A stretch of DNA of 64,000 nt from an uncultured Oscillospiraceae bacterium (lineage in GTDB: Bacteria; Bacillota; Clostridia; Oscillospirales; Acutalibacteraceae), in contig CASFRX010000013.1 of assembly GCA_949297075.1 (NCBI GenBank), forward strand, positions 1 to 64,000. Reading direction: 5' to 3'. The translations under genes were made by a program, and so were the position numbers. Positions within the stretch are counted from its first letter, which is position 1. Every line of letters starts with the position of its first letter. Shown here piece after piece: positions 6,449 through 17,198 of the stretch. The notes under the pieces were generated by a model. That model was not told where the DNA came from, ran no database searches, and worked only from the letters and a program-made list of their open reading frames with translations.

Positions 6449-6853
6449 TTATTTTGTTTTTCGTTTGATTTTCTTTTGTTTTTTAATATTTACTGCGGCT
6501 ATACCTCCGACAGCACCGCCGCAAAGGCAAAGACCTGCAGGTATCAGCTCAAAGCTTGAAAAGCCGTTAAAGGCTATTGACATTACGGCAAGAAGCAGAA
6601 TGGACGGCAATGCAGAACTTAATAAGCCGTGAGCCAAGCCGTTCTCACGCTTTTTCCGCACGGCTGAAAACCCGCCGATTATGCCTGATATAACGGCAGT
6701 AAAAACCAAAAAAGCAAAGTAATTGTTCCTGTCCATATTAGTTTTTAGGATTATAAATGAGAACAGCAGAGCCGTTACAGTGAACACAGCAGTACAGATT
6801 AAGCTGCCCTTAAGCAGTTCTTTAGCCAATGATATATCTTTATTTTTTTGCAT
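6449..6853 (-). CDS. TIGR04086 family membrane protein
   Basis: A 134-residue protein with four predicted transmembrane helices and a Lys-rich C-terminus (KKQKKIKRKTK). Its pattern and position right after yajC match the TIGR04086/DUF3792 family found in Clostridia; the function of that family is unknown. The SD is the G run just upstream (6861-6865), which lies inside a hairpin downstream of yajC. Confidence 0.7.
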   Translation of the reverse strand: MQKNKDISLAKELLKGSLICTAVFTVTALLFSFIILKTNMDRNNYFAFLVFTAVISGIIGGFSAVRKKRENGLAHGLLSSALPSILLLAVMSIAFNGFSSFELIPAGLCLCGGAVGGIAAVNIKKQKKIKRKTK

Positions 6854-6859
6854 AAAATA

Positions 6860-6893
6860 ACCCCCATATCCTCTTGTTAGAAGATATGAGGGT
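6860..6893 (-). promoter_or_regulatory. Hairpin between yajC and the TIGR04086 gene, holding the latter's SD
   Basis: On the minus strand a 15-bp stem (arms 6879-6893 and 6860-6874, two G-U pairs) has a 4-base loop. It is followed by a T-rich stretch. The 3' arm contains the GGGGG Shine-Dalgarno of the next gene. It may be a partial terminator that also lowers translation of the downstream gene. Confidence 0.5.
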
Positions 6894-6916
6894 TTTGTCT
6901 TGTTTATTACCGAAAA

Positions 6917-7360
6917 TTATTCTTCTTCTTTTGATTTTTTCTTTTTCTTGGCGTGCTTTTTGCCTTCTTCTTCAATTTTAGCTGCACGCTCAGCTTCTTT
7001 AGCTTCTTTGGCAGCTGCTCGTTCAGCCTCTGCTTTTTCATTAGCTGTGTTATTGGTCTGCATAGCCCAACGAGCAACCTTCATCTTGGTGCGGTCGGAA
7101 CCAGTTTCGATGATAAGCGTATCATCCTTGATTGTAACAACTCTACCCATGATGCCGCCGATTGTTGTGATTTCGTCACCAATCTGGAGAGAATCACGCA
7201 TCTGCTGCTCTTCTTTTTGCTTTTTCTTCTGGGGACGAATCATGGTAAAATACATAATACCGAACATAACAACCAAAAGAATAATCATTGAAAAAGGACT
7301 GCTCTGCTGAGAACCGCCGCCGTTAGTTGCGGACTGTGCAAGAAGAGTATAGAAATCCAT
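6917..7360 (-). CDS. yajC: Preprotein translocase subunit YajC
   Basis: YajC, an accessory part of the SecDF-YajC complex at the inner face of the Sec translocon. The 147 residues begin with a short extracellular/periplasmic N-terminus and one transmembrane helix (about 24-41), followed by the hallmark MIRPQKKKQKE and a small beta-rich domain (GDEITTIGGIMGRVV). The C-terminus is an unusually long Lys/Glu/Ala-rich tail. GGAGGAAG lies just upstream of the ATG. Position downstream of queA-tgt is the common bacterial order. Confidence 0.95.
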   Translation of the reverse strand: MDFYTLLAQSATNGGGSQQSSPFSMIILLVVMFGIMYFTMIRPQKKKQKEEQQMRDSLQIGDEITTIGGIMGRVVTIKDDTLIIETGSDRTKMKVARWAMQTNNTANEKAEAERAAAKEAKEAERAAKIEEEGKKHAKKKKKSKEEE

Positions 7361-7407
7361 AATTTAAAAACTTCCTCCATAGAATTAATGCATAGATTAT
7401 ACTTTAT

Positions 7408-9586
<2,179 letters not shown>

Positions 9587-9680
9587 TGCAAATCACCTAA
9601 ATATGTGTTAATATATCTTGTATTATATTGCAAAGTGCGGCTTATTGCAAGCAATTTGCGTAATTTTCGGAGGTATTCAC

Positions 9681-10760
9681 ATGAAAAAGTATAAGGTTGG
9701 TATTGTTGGTGCAACAGGTATGGTCGGTCAGCGTTTCATTACGCTGCTTGATAATCACCCCTGGTTTGATATTACAGTGCTTGCTGCAAGCTCTCGCTCA
9801 GCAGGACAGAAATATAAAGATGTCGGCGGTAAACGCTGGATGATGGATGTCCCCTTTTCCGAGAAGGTAGGCGAAATGGTAATCATGGATGCTACTGCAG
9901 ATGTTGAGAAAATTGCCGGTATGGTTGATTTTGTATTCTGCGCCGTTGACATGAAAAAGGACGAAATCAAGGCTCTTGAAGAAGAATATGCCAAGCACGA
10001 GTGTCCTGTTGTTTCCAATAATTCAGCTCACAGACACACACCGGATGTTCCCATGGTAATTCCGGAGCTCAACCCTGAGCACACAGCTATTATCGAAGCT
10101 CAGCGCAAGCGTCTTGGCACAAAGCGCGGTTTCGTTGCTGTTAAGTCCAACTGCTCTCTCCAGAGCTATGTTCCCGCTATCTTCCCCCTCAACAAGTTCG
10201 GCGTTAAAGATGTTCTCGTTTGCACATATCAGGCAATTTCCGGTGCAGGCAAAAACTTTGAAACATGGCCCGAGATGGTCGATAATGTTATCCCCTTTAT
10301 CGGCGGCGAAGAAGAAAAATCCGAGGTTGAGCCTCTCAAGATTTACGGCAAGGTTGAGGGCGACAAAATCGTTCCTGCAACAAGCCCTGCATTTACTGCT
10401 CAGTGTATCCGTGTTCCCGTTACAAACGGCCACATGGGTGCAGTATTCGTAAGATTTGAAAACAAGCCCTCCAAAGAAGAAATAATTGAAATCTGGAACA
10501 ACTTCAAGGGCGTACCTCAGGAGCTTGAGCTTCCCAGCGCACCCAAGCAGTTCCTTAACTACTTTGTAGAAGATAATATGCCTCAGACAAAGCTTCAGCG
10601 CGAGCTTGAGGGCGGTATGGCAGTTTCTATCGGTCGCCTTCGTGAGGATACACAGTATGACTATAAGTTCGTTTGCCTTTCACACAACACTCTTCGCGGC
10701 GCTGCAGGCGGTGCAGTTCTTCTTGCTGAGCTGCTTTGTGCTCAGGGCTATATGGACTGA
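9681..10760 (+). CDS. asd: Aspartate-semialdehyde dehydrogenase
   Basis: Reduces aspartyl phosphate to aspartate semialdehyde with NADPH, entering lysine/diaminopimelate, threonine and methionine synthesis. The 359 residues start with the nucleotide-binding loop VGATGMVGQRF. The catalytic Cys is Cys158 in SNCSL. VSNNSAHR and the overall pattern fit the archaeal/fungal-type ASADH subfamily also found in Clostridia, rather than the E. coli type. The start at 9681 follows CGGAGGT (9668-9674); an in-frame codon 63 bases upstream lacks an SD. Followed by dapA after 21 bases. Confidence 0.95.
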   Translation: MKKYKVGIVGATGMVGQRFITLLDNHPWFDITVLAASSRSAGQKYKDVGGKRWMMDVPFSEKVGEMVIMDATADVEKIAGMVDFVFCAVDMKKDEIKALEEEYAKHECPVVSNNSAHRHTPDVPMVIPELNPEHTAIIEAQRKRLGTKRGFVAVKSNCSLQSYVPAIFPLNKFGVKDVLVCTYQAISGAGKNFETWPEMVDNVIPFIGGEEEKSEVEPLKIYGKVEGDKIVPATSPAFTAQCIRVPVTNGHMGAVFVRFENKPSKEEIIEIWNNFKGVPQELELPSAPKQFLNYFVEDNMPQTKLQRELEGGMAVSIGRLREDTQYDYKFVCLSHNTLRGAAGGAVLLAELLCAQGYMD

Positions 10761-10781
10761 TTTTAGGAGGAATCTCACAGC

Positions 10782-11669
10782 ATGAAAAAGACAATTTTCA
10801 CCGGTGCCGGTGTAGCTATTGTTACACCCTTTACCGACGACAATAAAGTCAATTATGACGAACTCGGTCGAATTATTGACAACCAGATTGAAAACGGCAC
10901 AGATGCTATCATTATCTGCGGCACTACAGGCGAAGGCTCTACCCTCTCACACGAGGAGCACGCAGCAACAATTGATTTTGCTGTTAAGCACACTGCAAAG
11001 CGTATTCCCGTTATCGCAGGCACAGGCAGCAACGATACCGAATATGCAGTTAAACTTTCAAACGAAGCAGAAAAGAGCGGCGTAGATGGTCTTCTCATGG
11101 TTACACCCTACTACAATAAGACTTCACAGGCAGGTCTTATTAAGCATTATGAGTACATCAACAACCGTGTCAGCACACCAATTATTCTCTACAATGTTCC
11201 CTCAAGAACAGGTATGACTATAAAGCCTGAAACATACCTTGAGCTTTCAAAGCTCAACAACATTGTTGCAACCAAGGAAGCAAGCGGCGATATTTCCGCT
11301 GTTGCAAAAATTGCAGCTCTCTGCGGCAACAATCTTGATATCTATTCAGGTAACGATGACCAGATTACTGCTATTATGTCTCTTGGCGGTAAAGGTGTTA
11401 TTTCCGTTCTTTCAAATGTTGCACCCAAGGTCGCTCATGACATTGCTGCCCTTTACCTCAAGGGTGAGTGCGAAGCCAGCAGAAAGCTTCAGCTTGAATA
11501 TCTCGACCTTTGCAACGATTTGTTCGTTGATGTCAACCCCATCCCCGTTAAGGAAGCTATGGCCATGATGGGCTGGAAGGTCGGCGAAGTTCGTATGCCT
11601 CTCGCTCCCATGAGCGAAGCCGCAAGAGCAAAGCTTGCCGCAACAATGAAGCGCCACGGCTTAATCTAA
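10782..11669 (+). CDS. dapA: 4-hydroxy-tetrahydrodipicolinate synthase (DapA)
   Basis: Condenses pyruvate with aspartate semialdehyde, the first committed step to diaminopimelate and lysine. 295 residues, a TIM barrel. GTTGEGSTLS is the substrate-binding loop, the catalytic Tyr is in ILYNVPSRTG (about 137) and the Schiff-base Lys is Lys165 in ATKEASGD. AGGAGGA precedes the start. Operonic with asd upstream; an uncoupled hairpin separates it from dapB. Confidence 0.97.
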   Translation: MKKTIFTGAGVAIVTPFTDDNKVNYDELGRIIDNQIENGTDAIIICGTTGEGSTLSHEEHAATIDFAVKHTAKRIPVIAGTGSNDTEYAVKLSNEAEKSGVDGLLMVTPYYNKTSQAGLIKHYEYINNRVSTPIILYNVPSRTGMTIKPETYLELSKLNNIVATKEASGDISAVAKIAALCGNNLDIYSGNDDQITAIMSLGGKGVISVLSNVAPKVAHDIAALYLKGECEASRKLQLEYLDLCNDLFVDVNPIPVKEAMAMMGWKVGEVRMPLAPMSEAARAKLAATMKRHGLI

Positions 11670-11687
11670 ATACAGTTTACATTAAAT

Positions 11688-11720
11688 ATTTTAGGCGGTT
11701 CAAAACGAACCGCCTAAAAT
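11688..11720. repeat. Strong perfect hairpin between dapA and dapB
   Basis: A perfect 14-bp inverted repeat (11688-11701 with 11707-11720) has a 5-base loop AAAAC. There is no T run on either side, so it is not a normal intrinsic terminator. It may stabilise or process the mRNA, or set the dapA:dapB ratio. Confidence 0.65.
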
Positions 11721-11754
11721 TAAATACAAATCTAAAAGAAAAGGATTATTATGT

Positions 11755-12513
11755 ATGACTAAGATACTACTGAGCGGTTGCAACGGCACAATGGGCAAGG
11801 TTATCACTAATCTTGTTGCAGAAAGAAATGATTGCGAAATTGTTGCCGGTCTTGATGTAAACACAACCCCCAACGGTATATATCCTATTTTCGGAAATGC
11901 CGATGACATTGATGTAAAATGCGATGCTATAATTGATTTTTCTCATCCCTCTGCTCTTTCCGGTGTTTTGAAATATGCTTTAAAAACCCAAACTCCTGCC
12001 GTTATTTCTACAACAGGTTTAAGCGAAGAACAGATTAATTCAATTCACCTTGCTTCTTCACAGGTGCCGATTTTCTTCAGCGCCAATATGTCTATAGGTG
12101 TTTCCCTTATCAGCGAACTTGCAAAAAAAGCGGCAAGCGTATTAGGCAACAGTTTTGATATCGAAATCGTTGAAGCGCATCACAACAAAAAGATTGATGC
12201 TCCCAGCGGTACTGCGCTCATGCTCGCAAACGCAGTAAGCGAAGGCCTTGATTACACACCGAATTATGAATATAACCGCCACTCAAAGCGTGAAAAGAGA
12301 ACTAAGAACGAGATTGGTATTCATGCAATACGAGGCGGCACTATAGTCGGCGAACACGAAATTATTTTTGCAGGCAACGATGAAATTATCACCATTTCTC
12401 ATAGCGCACGCTCTAAGTCCATCTTTGCCGTCGGCTCAATTAATGCCGCTGTCTTTATATCGAATAAAACTCCCGGTATGTACTCGATGAAAGAACTTGT
12501 AGCAGAGTGCTGA
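11755..12513 (+). CDS. dapB: 4-hydroxy-tetrahydrodipicolinate reductase (DapB)
   Basis: NAD(P)H-dependent reductase acting after DapA. 252 residues. The N-terminal Rossmann loop is GCNGTMGK, and the catalytic signature is EAHHNKKIDAPSGTA, with the His pair and Lys typical of the family. AAGGA lies before the start. A second ATG four bases upstream opens only a three-codon frame and is not used. It completes the asd-dapA-dapB cluster; later lysine-pathway genes are not in the window. Confidence 0.96.
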   Translation: MTKILLSGCNGTMGKVITNLVAERNDCEIVAGLDVNTTPNGIYPIFGNADDIDVKCDAIIDFSHPSALSGVLKYALKTQTPAVISTTGLSEEQINSIHLASSQVPIFFSANMSIGVSLISELAKKAASVLGNSFDIEIVEAHHNKKIDAPSGTALMLANAVSEGLDYTPNYEYNRHSKREKRTKNEIGIHAIRGGTIVGEHEIIFAGNDEIITISHSARSKSIFAVGSINAAVFISNKTPGMYSMKELVAEC

Positions 12514-12534
12514 AATATATTATTAAACAGTCTG

Positions 12535-12566
12535 ACAGCAGGTTAAAAGCCTGCTGTTTCCTTTTA
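12535..12566. terminator. Terminator between dapB and convergent ATPase gene
   Basis: An 8-bp stem, ACAGCAGG (12535-12542) and CCTGCTGT (12550-12557), has a 7-base loop and is followed by TTCCTTTT. Confidence 0.75.
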
Positions 12567-13640
12567 TCAAATAACATTATTTATGATTTCTTCAGTTTTT
12601 CTGTTTAACTTTTCAAAATCCATAGCATCGATATAGTAGCTCTCCAACTCATCATGTACGCTTTTGGCTTTTACAAGGAGCTTTATTGCTTCATCAAGGA
12701 ATTGTGAAGAAGCTTTTTTATTGAATTCAAGTCTTTTTTTGTATGCTGACATTGTTTCTTTATCCGTAAATCTTGATGCGTTAATATTTTTATCTGCAAT
12801 AGGTTTGAAATTTTGCGTTGAATTAGAGGTAAAGAAGCCGATTTTTTCATTTGGTAAAATGATATGGAGCGGCAGTCCCTGTGGTGCAAAGGGATTAAGA
12901 CAGGTTATAACATCTATTCCGTTTGCAATAGCACAGCGGCGAAGAGATTCCATAAGCATACCGGCAGCATAATAGTATTCGTCAGTGACGCTGTAAATTT
13001 GCTCACAAAGGCATTTTGCCGTATCAAACAAAGTTACATATCCTTTTGGTGTAACTCCGCTTAAAAAACGCCTTTTTTCCTGCCCTTTGCCGTTTTTGCA
13101 GCTGCAGTTTCTGCAAATAAACCGTGTTGCATAGTTTTCTGCTTTTTCTTCAATAGTTGAAGCCATTTCAATTTTAGTGCTGTCCGCAATAGCTGTGCCG
13201 CAAGCGCCTACATATCGTGCGCTTCGCTTATGAAGAGCTTTATTGCAATCGGTTATAGTCAAAATATGTTCCCTTTGCTCAAAAAGCTTTTTGCTATCCC
13301 AACATTCCCCTAAATTGATGATTTCCTCAACTGCACCGGGATACTTAGGCTCAATAACATGTGGAGCTGTTCCGTCGGCAAAACACAGCTTTTTTTGCGG
13401 AATTATTATTCCGTCAAGTGAATCGGGGTCGCTTGAGCAGATAATTCTCTCAACATACATCCCCATGTCTTCTGCAGCTTTCGCAACCTTTTTCATCAGT
13501 CCCGATTTGCCTGTACCAGGTCCGCCTTTAATAATGTATACTTTCCACCCCTTATCTTTATCGTATAACTCATCGAACAGAGAGAAAAAGCCGTTTGATG
13601 AATTAGCGGCAAGAAAAAATACAGCACCTTTATCTGACAT
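12567..13640 (-). CDS. P-loop ATPase of unknown function (PRK06851-like)
   Basis: A 357-residue protein with a Walker A motif GGPGTGKS at 39-46, immediately after a short beta strand. The middle has a Cys cluster CRNCSC, which could bind metal. The overall pattern recalls the uncharacterised Firmicutes nucleotide-binding family PRK06851. A Walker B is not obvious by eye. It is monocistronic, converging on dapB, with trxB upstream on the same strand about 100 bases away. No function can be assigned from sequence or context. Confidence 0.65.
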   Translation of the reverse strand: MSDKGAVFFLAANSSNGFFSLFDELYDKDKGWKVYIIKGGPGTGKSGLMKKVAKAAEDMGMYVERIICSSDPDSLDGIIIPQKKLCFADGTAPHVIEPKYPGAVEEIINLGECWDSKKLFEQREHILTITDCNKALHKRSARYVGACGTAIADSTKIEMASTIEEKAENYATRFICRNCSCKNGKGQEKRRFLSGVTPKGYVTLFDTAKCLCEQIYSVTDEYYYAAGMLMESLRRCAIANGIDVITCLNPFAPQGLPLHIILPNEKIGFFTSNSTQNFKPIADKNINASRFTDKETMSAYKKRLEFNKKASSQFLDEAIKLLVKAKSVHDELESYYIDAMDFEKLNRKTEEIINNVI

Positions 13641-13736
13641 AGTTAAATCATCTCCACATTTGTTTTACCCATTTTATGCTGAAAAATGATTTGTTGTTAC
13701 AGACAAAGGCGCTTATTAATTTGAAAATTTTAATAT

Positions 13737-14630
13737 TCAGATATTACAAGCTGCAAGCGCCGCAACTGAGCCGTCGGCGGCCGCAGTAGTCAGCTGGCGG
13801 ATTGATTTTGTTCTGCAATCCCCTGCCGCAAAAACTGATTGGACATTAGTTTTGCAGTCCTCTCCTGCTATGATATAGCCTGATTCGTCAAGAGCGATAA
13901 TATCGGCAAAATTGCTGTTTTCAGGCACCTGACCGACAAGAACAAAAAGGCCTTGAGCATTTAGCTTTGTTTGAGAGCCGTCGTTATTTTCCACAATAAT
14001 TGCGGAAAGCTTATCTTCACCCTCAAGGTTCTTTACGGTAGAGTTCAAAACAAGCTCAATATTATTAATCGCTTTTACATCTTCCGCAAGCTTTGCTTCA
14101 CAGCGGAAGCTATCACGGCGGTGGATAAGATAAACCTTTTCACAAAGACCTGAAAGCATAATTGCGCTCTGGACGGCTGAATTGCCGCCACCGACTACAG
14201 CAACGGTTTTGCCTTTATAGAACGCACCGTCACAAACTGCGCAGTAGGATACTCCCTTGCCTATATATCTTTCCTCGGCGTCAATGCCGAGATGCCTATG
14301 CTTAACGCCTGTTGCAATTATTACAGCCCGGCACTCGTATTCGCCGTATTCGGTTTTAACGGTTTTAGTGTATCCATTGTCAATAATCTTTTCAGCTTTA
14401 TCAAGCTCTAAGCTGACGCCGAGGGCATCTGCCTGCTCGTAAAGCTTGTCTGAAAACTCCATGCCGCTTATGCTCGAAAATCCGGGATAATTTTCAACTT
14501 TAGGAGAAGTTGCAATCTGACCGCCTATACCCTCATTCTCAAGAATAAGGACTTTTTTACCTGCCCTTGATGCATAAATTGCTGCTGTAAGACCGGCACA
14601 GCCTGCGCCGATAATAATTATATCATACAT
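13737..14630 (-). CDS. trxB: Thioredoxin reductase
   Basis: NADPH-dependent flavoprotein that reduces thioredoxins or glutaredoxin-like proteins. 297 residues from the start at 14630, chosen because AAAGGA lies eight bases upstream and MYDIIIIGAG is the usual N-terminus. FAD loop GAGCAGL, redox-active Cys130-Ala-Val-Cys133, NADPH loop GGGNSA and C-terminal FAAGDCRTKSIRQL are all present. It lies about 70 bases downstream of nrdD, whose C-terminus is itself a redoxin, which suggests it feeds electrons to ribonucleotide reduction. Confidence 0.95.
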   Translation of the reverse strand: MYDIIIIGAGCAGLTAAIYASRAGKKVLILENEGIGGQIATSPKVENYPGFSSISGMEFSDKLYEQADALGVSLELDKAEKIIDNGYTKTVKTEYGEYECRAVIIATGVKHRHLGIDAEERYIGKGVSYCAVCDGAFYKGKTVAVVGGGNSAVQSAIMLSGLCEKVYLIHRRDSFRCEAKLAEDVKAINNIELVLNSTVKNLEGEDKLSAIIVENNDGSQTKLNAQGLFVLVGQVPENSNFADIIALDESGYIIAGEDCKTNVQSVFAAGDCRTKSIRQLTTAAADGSVAALAACNI

Positions 14631-14700
14631 ATAAATTTTCCTTTCGGATTTTAAAGGCATAGCGCAGAATTAACATACGCTATGCCTGTTTTGGTAAATC

Positions 14701-17070
14701 TTATTTGTTGCTTTCGGCAAATCGCTTAATGTTTGATGCGTTGATGAATTTCTGTGCTTCCTCACCGTCAATTACAATAAGAGTGGGAGCCTGAGAAACA
14801 TTGAACTGCCTTGTAAGTTCAACTTCTTCTTCAGCATCAACAACTGTGTAAGCAATGCCTGCATCATCAAGGCTCTTCTTGGCAAATTTGCAGTTGGGAC
14901 AGGTTTTGGTTGTGAAAAGAAGAACCTGCTGTGCTTCACTTGCATCAACTGTTACTTCTTCCTCAGCCTGAACAGCCCCGGCAGCCTTGCGCTTAATTCT
15001 TGATGTTGCAATATCGTAAAGCTTTCTATCCTTAAACTCCTGAGTTTTACCGTCATTCCAGTTTTGTACGGGGCGGTAATAGCCTGTTATACGGCTGTAA
15101 ACCTCTGTCTTTTCGCCGCACTCAGGACATTCGTAGAGTTCGCCTGTGATATAGCCGTGGTTCTTACATACAGAATATGTGGGAGACAATGTGTAATAAG
15201 GTAATTTGTAGTTTTCTGCAATCTTACGAACAAGGGAAGCAGCAGACTTCCAGTCGGGCAGCTTTTCGCCGAGGAATGCATGGAAAACAGTACCTGATGT
15301 ATACAGCGTCTGAAGCTCATCCTGAATATCGAGAGCATCAAAAATATCAGATGTGAAGCCTACGGGAAGGTGTGAGCTGTTTGTATAGTAAGGTGTTTTA
15401 CCCTGGTTAGCAGTGCGGATATCGGGATAACGGGAAACATCATGCTTAGCAAGGCGGTAAGAAGTTGACTCAGCAGGTGTAGCCTCAAGGTTGTAAAGAT
15501 CGCCGTATTCTTCCTGATAGTCGGAGAGACGCTCTCTCATGTGGTTGAGAACATCCTGCGTAAACTTCTGTGCTTTCTCGTTGACAAGGTCAACGCCAAT
15601 CCACTTAGCGTTAAGGCAAGCTTCATTCATGCCGACAAGGCCGATTGTGGAGAAGTGGTTATCGAATGAGCCAAGATAACGCTTAGTGTAGGGATAAAGT
15701 CCCTCATCGAGGAGTTTGGTAACGATCGTTCTCTTAATTTTAAGCGAACGGGCTGCAATATCCATCATCTTATCCAAGCGATGATAGAACTCTTCCTCTG
15801 TGTTTGAAAGATAAGCAATACGGGGCATATTTATAGTAACAACGCCGATTGAGCCGGTGCTTTCACCGCTGCCGAAGAAGCCGCCGGATTTCTTGCGAAG
15901 CTCACGAAGATCAAGGCGAAGACGGCAGCACATACTGCGGACATCGCTTGGCTCCATATCGCTGTTGATATAGTTTGAGAAATAAGGTGTGCCATATTTT
16001 GCGGTCATTTCAAAGAGAAGCTTATTGTTCTCAGTTTCAGACCAGTCAAAATCCCGTGTGATTGAATATGTGGGAATGGGATACTGGAAACCGCGGCCGT
16101 TAGCATCGCCCTCAATCATAATTTCGATAAACGCACGGTTGACCATATCCATTTCTTTCTTACAGTCGCCGTAAGTGAAATCCATTTTCTTGCCGCCTAC
16201 AATAGCAGGAAGGTTGGCAAGGTCATTGGGAACGGTCCAGTCAAGTGTGATATTTGAGAAAGGTGCCTGTGTGCCCCAACGGGAAGGTGTGTTTACACCG
16301 AAAATGAAGGACTCTATGCACTTCTTAACCTCACGGTATGAAAGGTTGTCCACCTTGACAAAGGGTGCAAGATAGGTATCGAATGAGGAGAACGCCTGTG
16401 CACCTGCCCACTCATTCTGCATAATACCGAGGAAGTTAACCATCTGGTTGCAAAGAGTTGCAAGGTGGCTTGCAGGCGAAGATGTGATTTTGCCGGGAAT
16501 GCCGCCAAGACCCTCTTCAATAAGCTGTCTAAGAGACCAACCTGCACAGTAACCTGTGAGCCTAGAAAGGTCATGCAGATGAATATCGGCATTTCTGTGT
16601 GCATTAGCGATTTCATCATCGTATATTTCGCTGAGCCAATAGTTAGCAGTGATAGCGCCGGAGTTGCTCAAAATGAGACCGCCGACAGAATAAGTAACGG
16701 TAGAGTTTTCCTTAACTCGCCAGTCGGTAACATTAACATAGCTGTTAACAAGCTCCTTGTAGTCAAGGATTGTTGACTTCATGTTGCGGATTTTTTCACG
16801 CTGTTTTCTGTAAAGAATATAAGACTTTGCAACATCGCCGTAGCCTGCCTGAATAAGGATAGATTCAACGCTATCCTGGATATCCTCAACGCTGACTTTT
16901 CCGTCTTTAATCTTTGACTCAAAATCAGCTGTTACGCGCAAAGCAAGCAAATCAATAATATTGGGATTATATTGCTTATCATTAGCTTCAAATGCCTTTG
17001 TGATGGCTGCACTGATTTTAGATATATCAAAATCAGCAATCTGACCGTCGCGCTTAATTACCTGGTACAT
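14701..17070 (-). CDS. nrdD: Anaerobic ribonucleoside-triphosphate reductase with C-terminal redoxin domain
   Basis: Class III glycyl-radical ribonucleotide reductase. 789 residues: an N-terminal ATP cone (about 1-95) for allosteric control, the large catalytic barrel with GYCAGWSL and QAPFSNITLDW, a zinc-binding Cys group (CKNHGY, CPEC), and the glycyl-radical segment RITGYYRPV. The last 87 residues form an extra thioredoxin/glutaredoxin-like domain with CPNC (Cys724, Cys727) and a cis-Pro QAPTLIV. The start at 17070 fits GGAG eight bases upstream; an in-frame GTG nine bases earlier touches the SD. It is preceded by its own promoter with NrdR boxes. Activated by NrdG, encoded just upstream. 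Confidence 0.95.
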   Translation of the reverse strand: MYQVIKRDGQIADFDISKISAAITKAFEANDKQYNPNIIDLLALRVTADFESKIKDGKVSVEDIQDSVESILIQAGYGDVAKSYILYRKQREKIRNMKSTILDYKELVNSYVNVTDWRVKENSTVTYSVGGLILSNSGAITANYWLSEIYDDEIANAHRNADIHLHDLSRLTGYCAGWSLRQLIEEGLGGIPGKITSSPASHLATLCNQMVNFLGIMQNEWAGAQAFSSFDTYLAPFVKVDNLSYREVKKCIESFIFGVNTPSRWGTQAPFSNITLDWTVPNDLANLPAIVGGKKMDFTYGDCKKEMDMVNRAFIEIMIEGDANGRGFQYPIPTYSITRDFDWSETENNKLLFEMTAKYGTPYFSNYINSDMEPSDVRSMCCRLRLDLRELRKKSGGFFGSGESTGSIGVVTINMPRIAYLSNTEEEFYHRLDKMMDIAARSLKIKRTIVTKLLDEGLYPYTKRYLGSFDNHFSTIGLVGMNEACLNAKWIGVDLVNEKAQKFTQDVLNHMRERLSDYQEEYGDLYNLEATPAESTSYRLAKHDVSRYPDIRTANQGKTPYYTNSSHLPVGFTSDIFDALDIQDELQTLYTSGTVFHAFLGEKLPDWKSAASLVRKIAENYKLPYYTLSPTYSVCKNHGYITGELYECPECGEKTEVYSRITGYYRPVQNWNDGKTQEFKDRKLYDIATSRIKRKAAGAVQAEEEVTVDASEAQQVLLFTTKTCPNCKFAKKSLDDAGIAYTVVDAEEEVELTRQFNVSQAPTLIVIDGEEAQKFINASNIKRFAESNK

Positions 17071-17133
17071 TATAAACACTCCGTTTCTTTAAAACTTAAA
17101 TTATGTATTGGCTATCAGATTCGTACGAGAACA

Positions 17134-17186
17134 ATTCTAACATCATATTGTAGAGTTGTCAATAGTAAAAACACAATATATTGTAT
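17134..17186 (-). promoter_or_regulatory. nrdD promoter with NrdR boxes
   Basis: On the minus strand TTGACA (17157-17162) and TAGAAT (17134-17139) are 17 bp apart. A near-consensus NrdR box, ACACAATATATTGTAT, lies at 17171-17186 just upstream. A degenerate second box starts near 17140, about 31 bp away, the usual three-turn spacing of tandem NrdR boxes. Confidence 0.75.
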
Positions 17187-17198
17187 AAATGTTGTGTT

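Noticed and set aside
9587..9680. Lysine riboswitch upstream of asd-dapA-dapB
   Set aside because: The gap is under 100 bases, too short for an L-box, and lacks its motifs.
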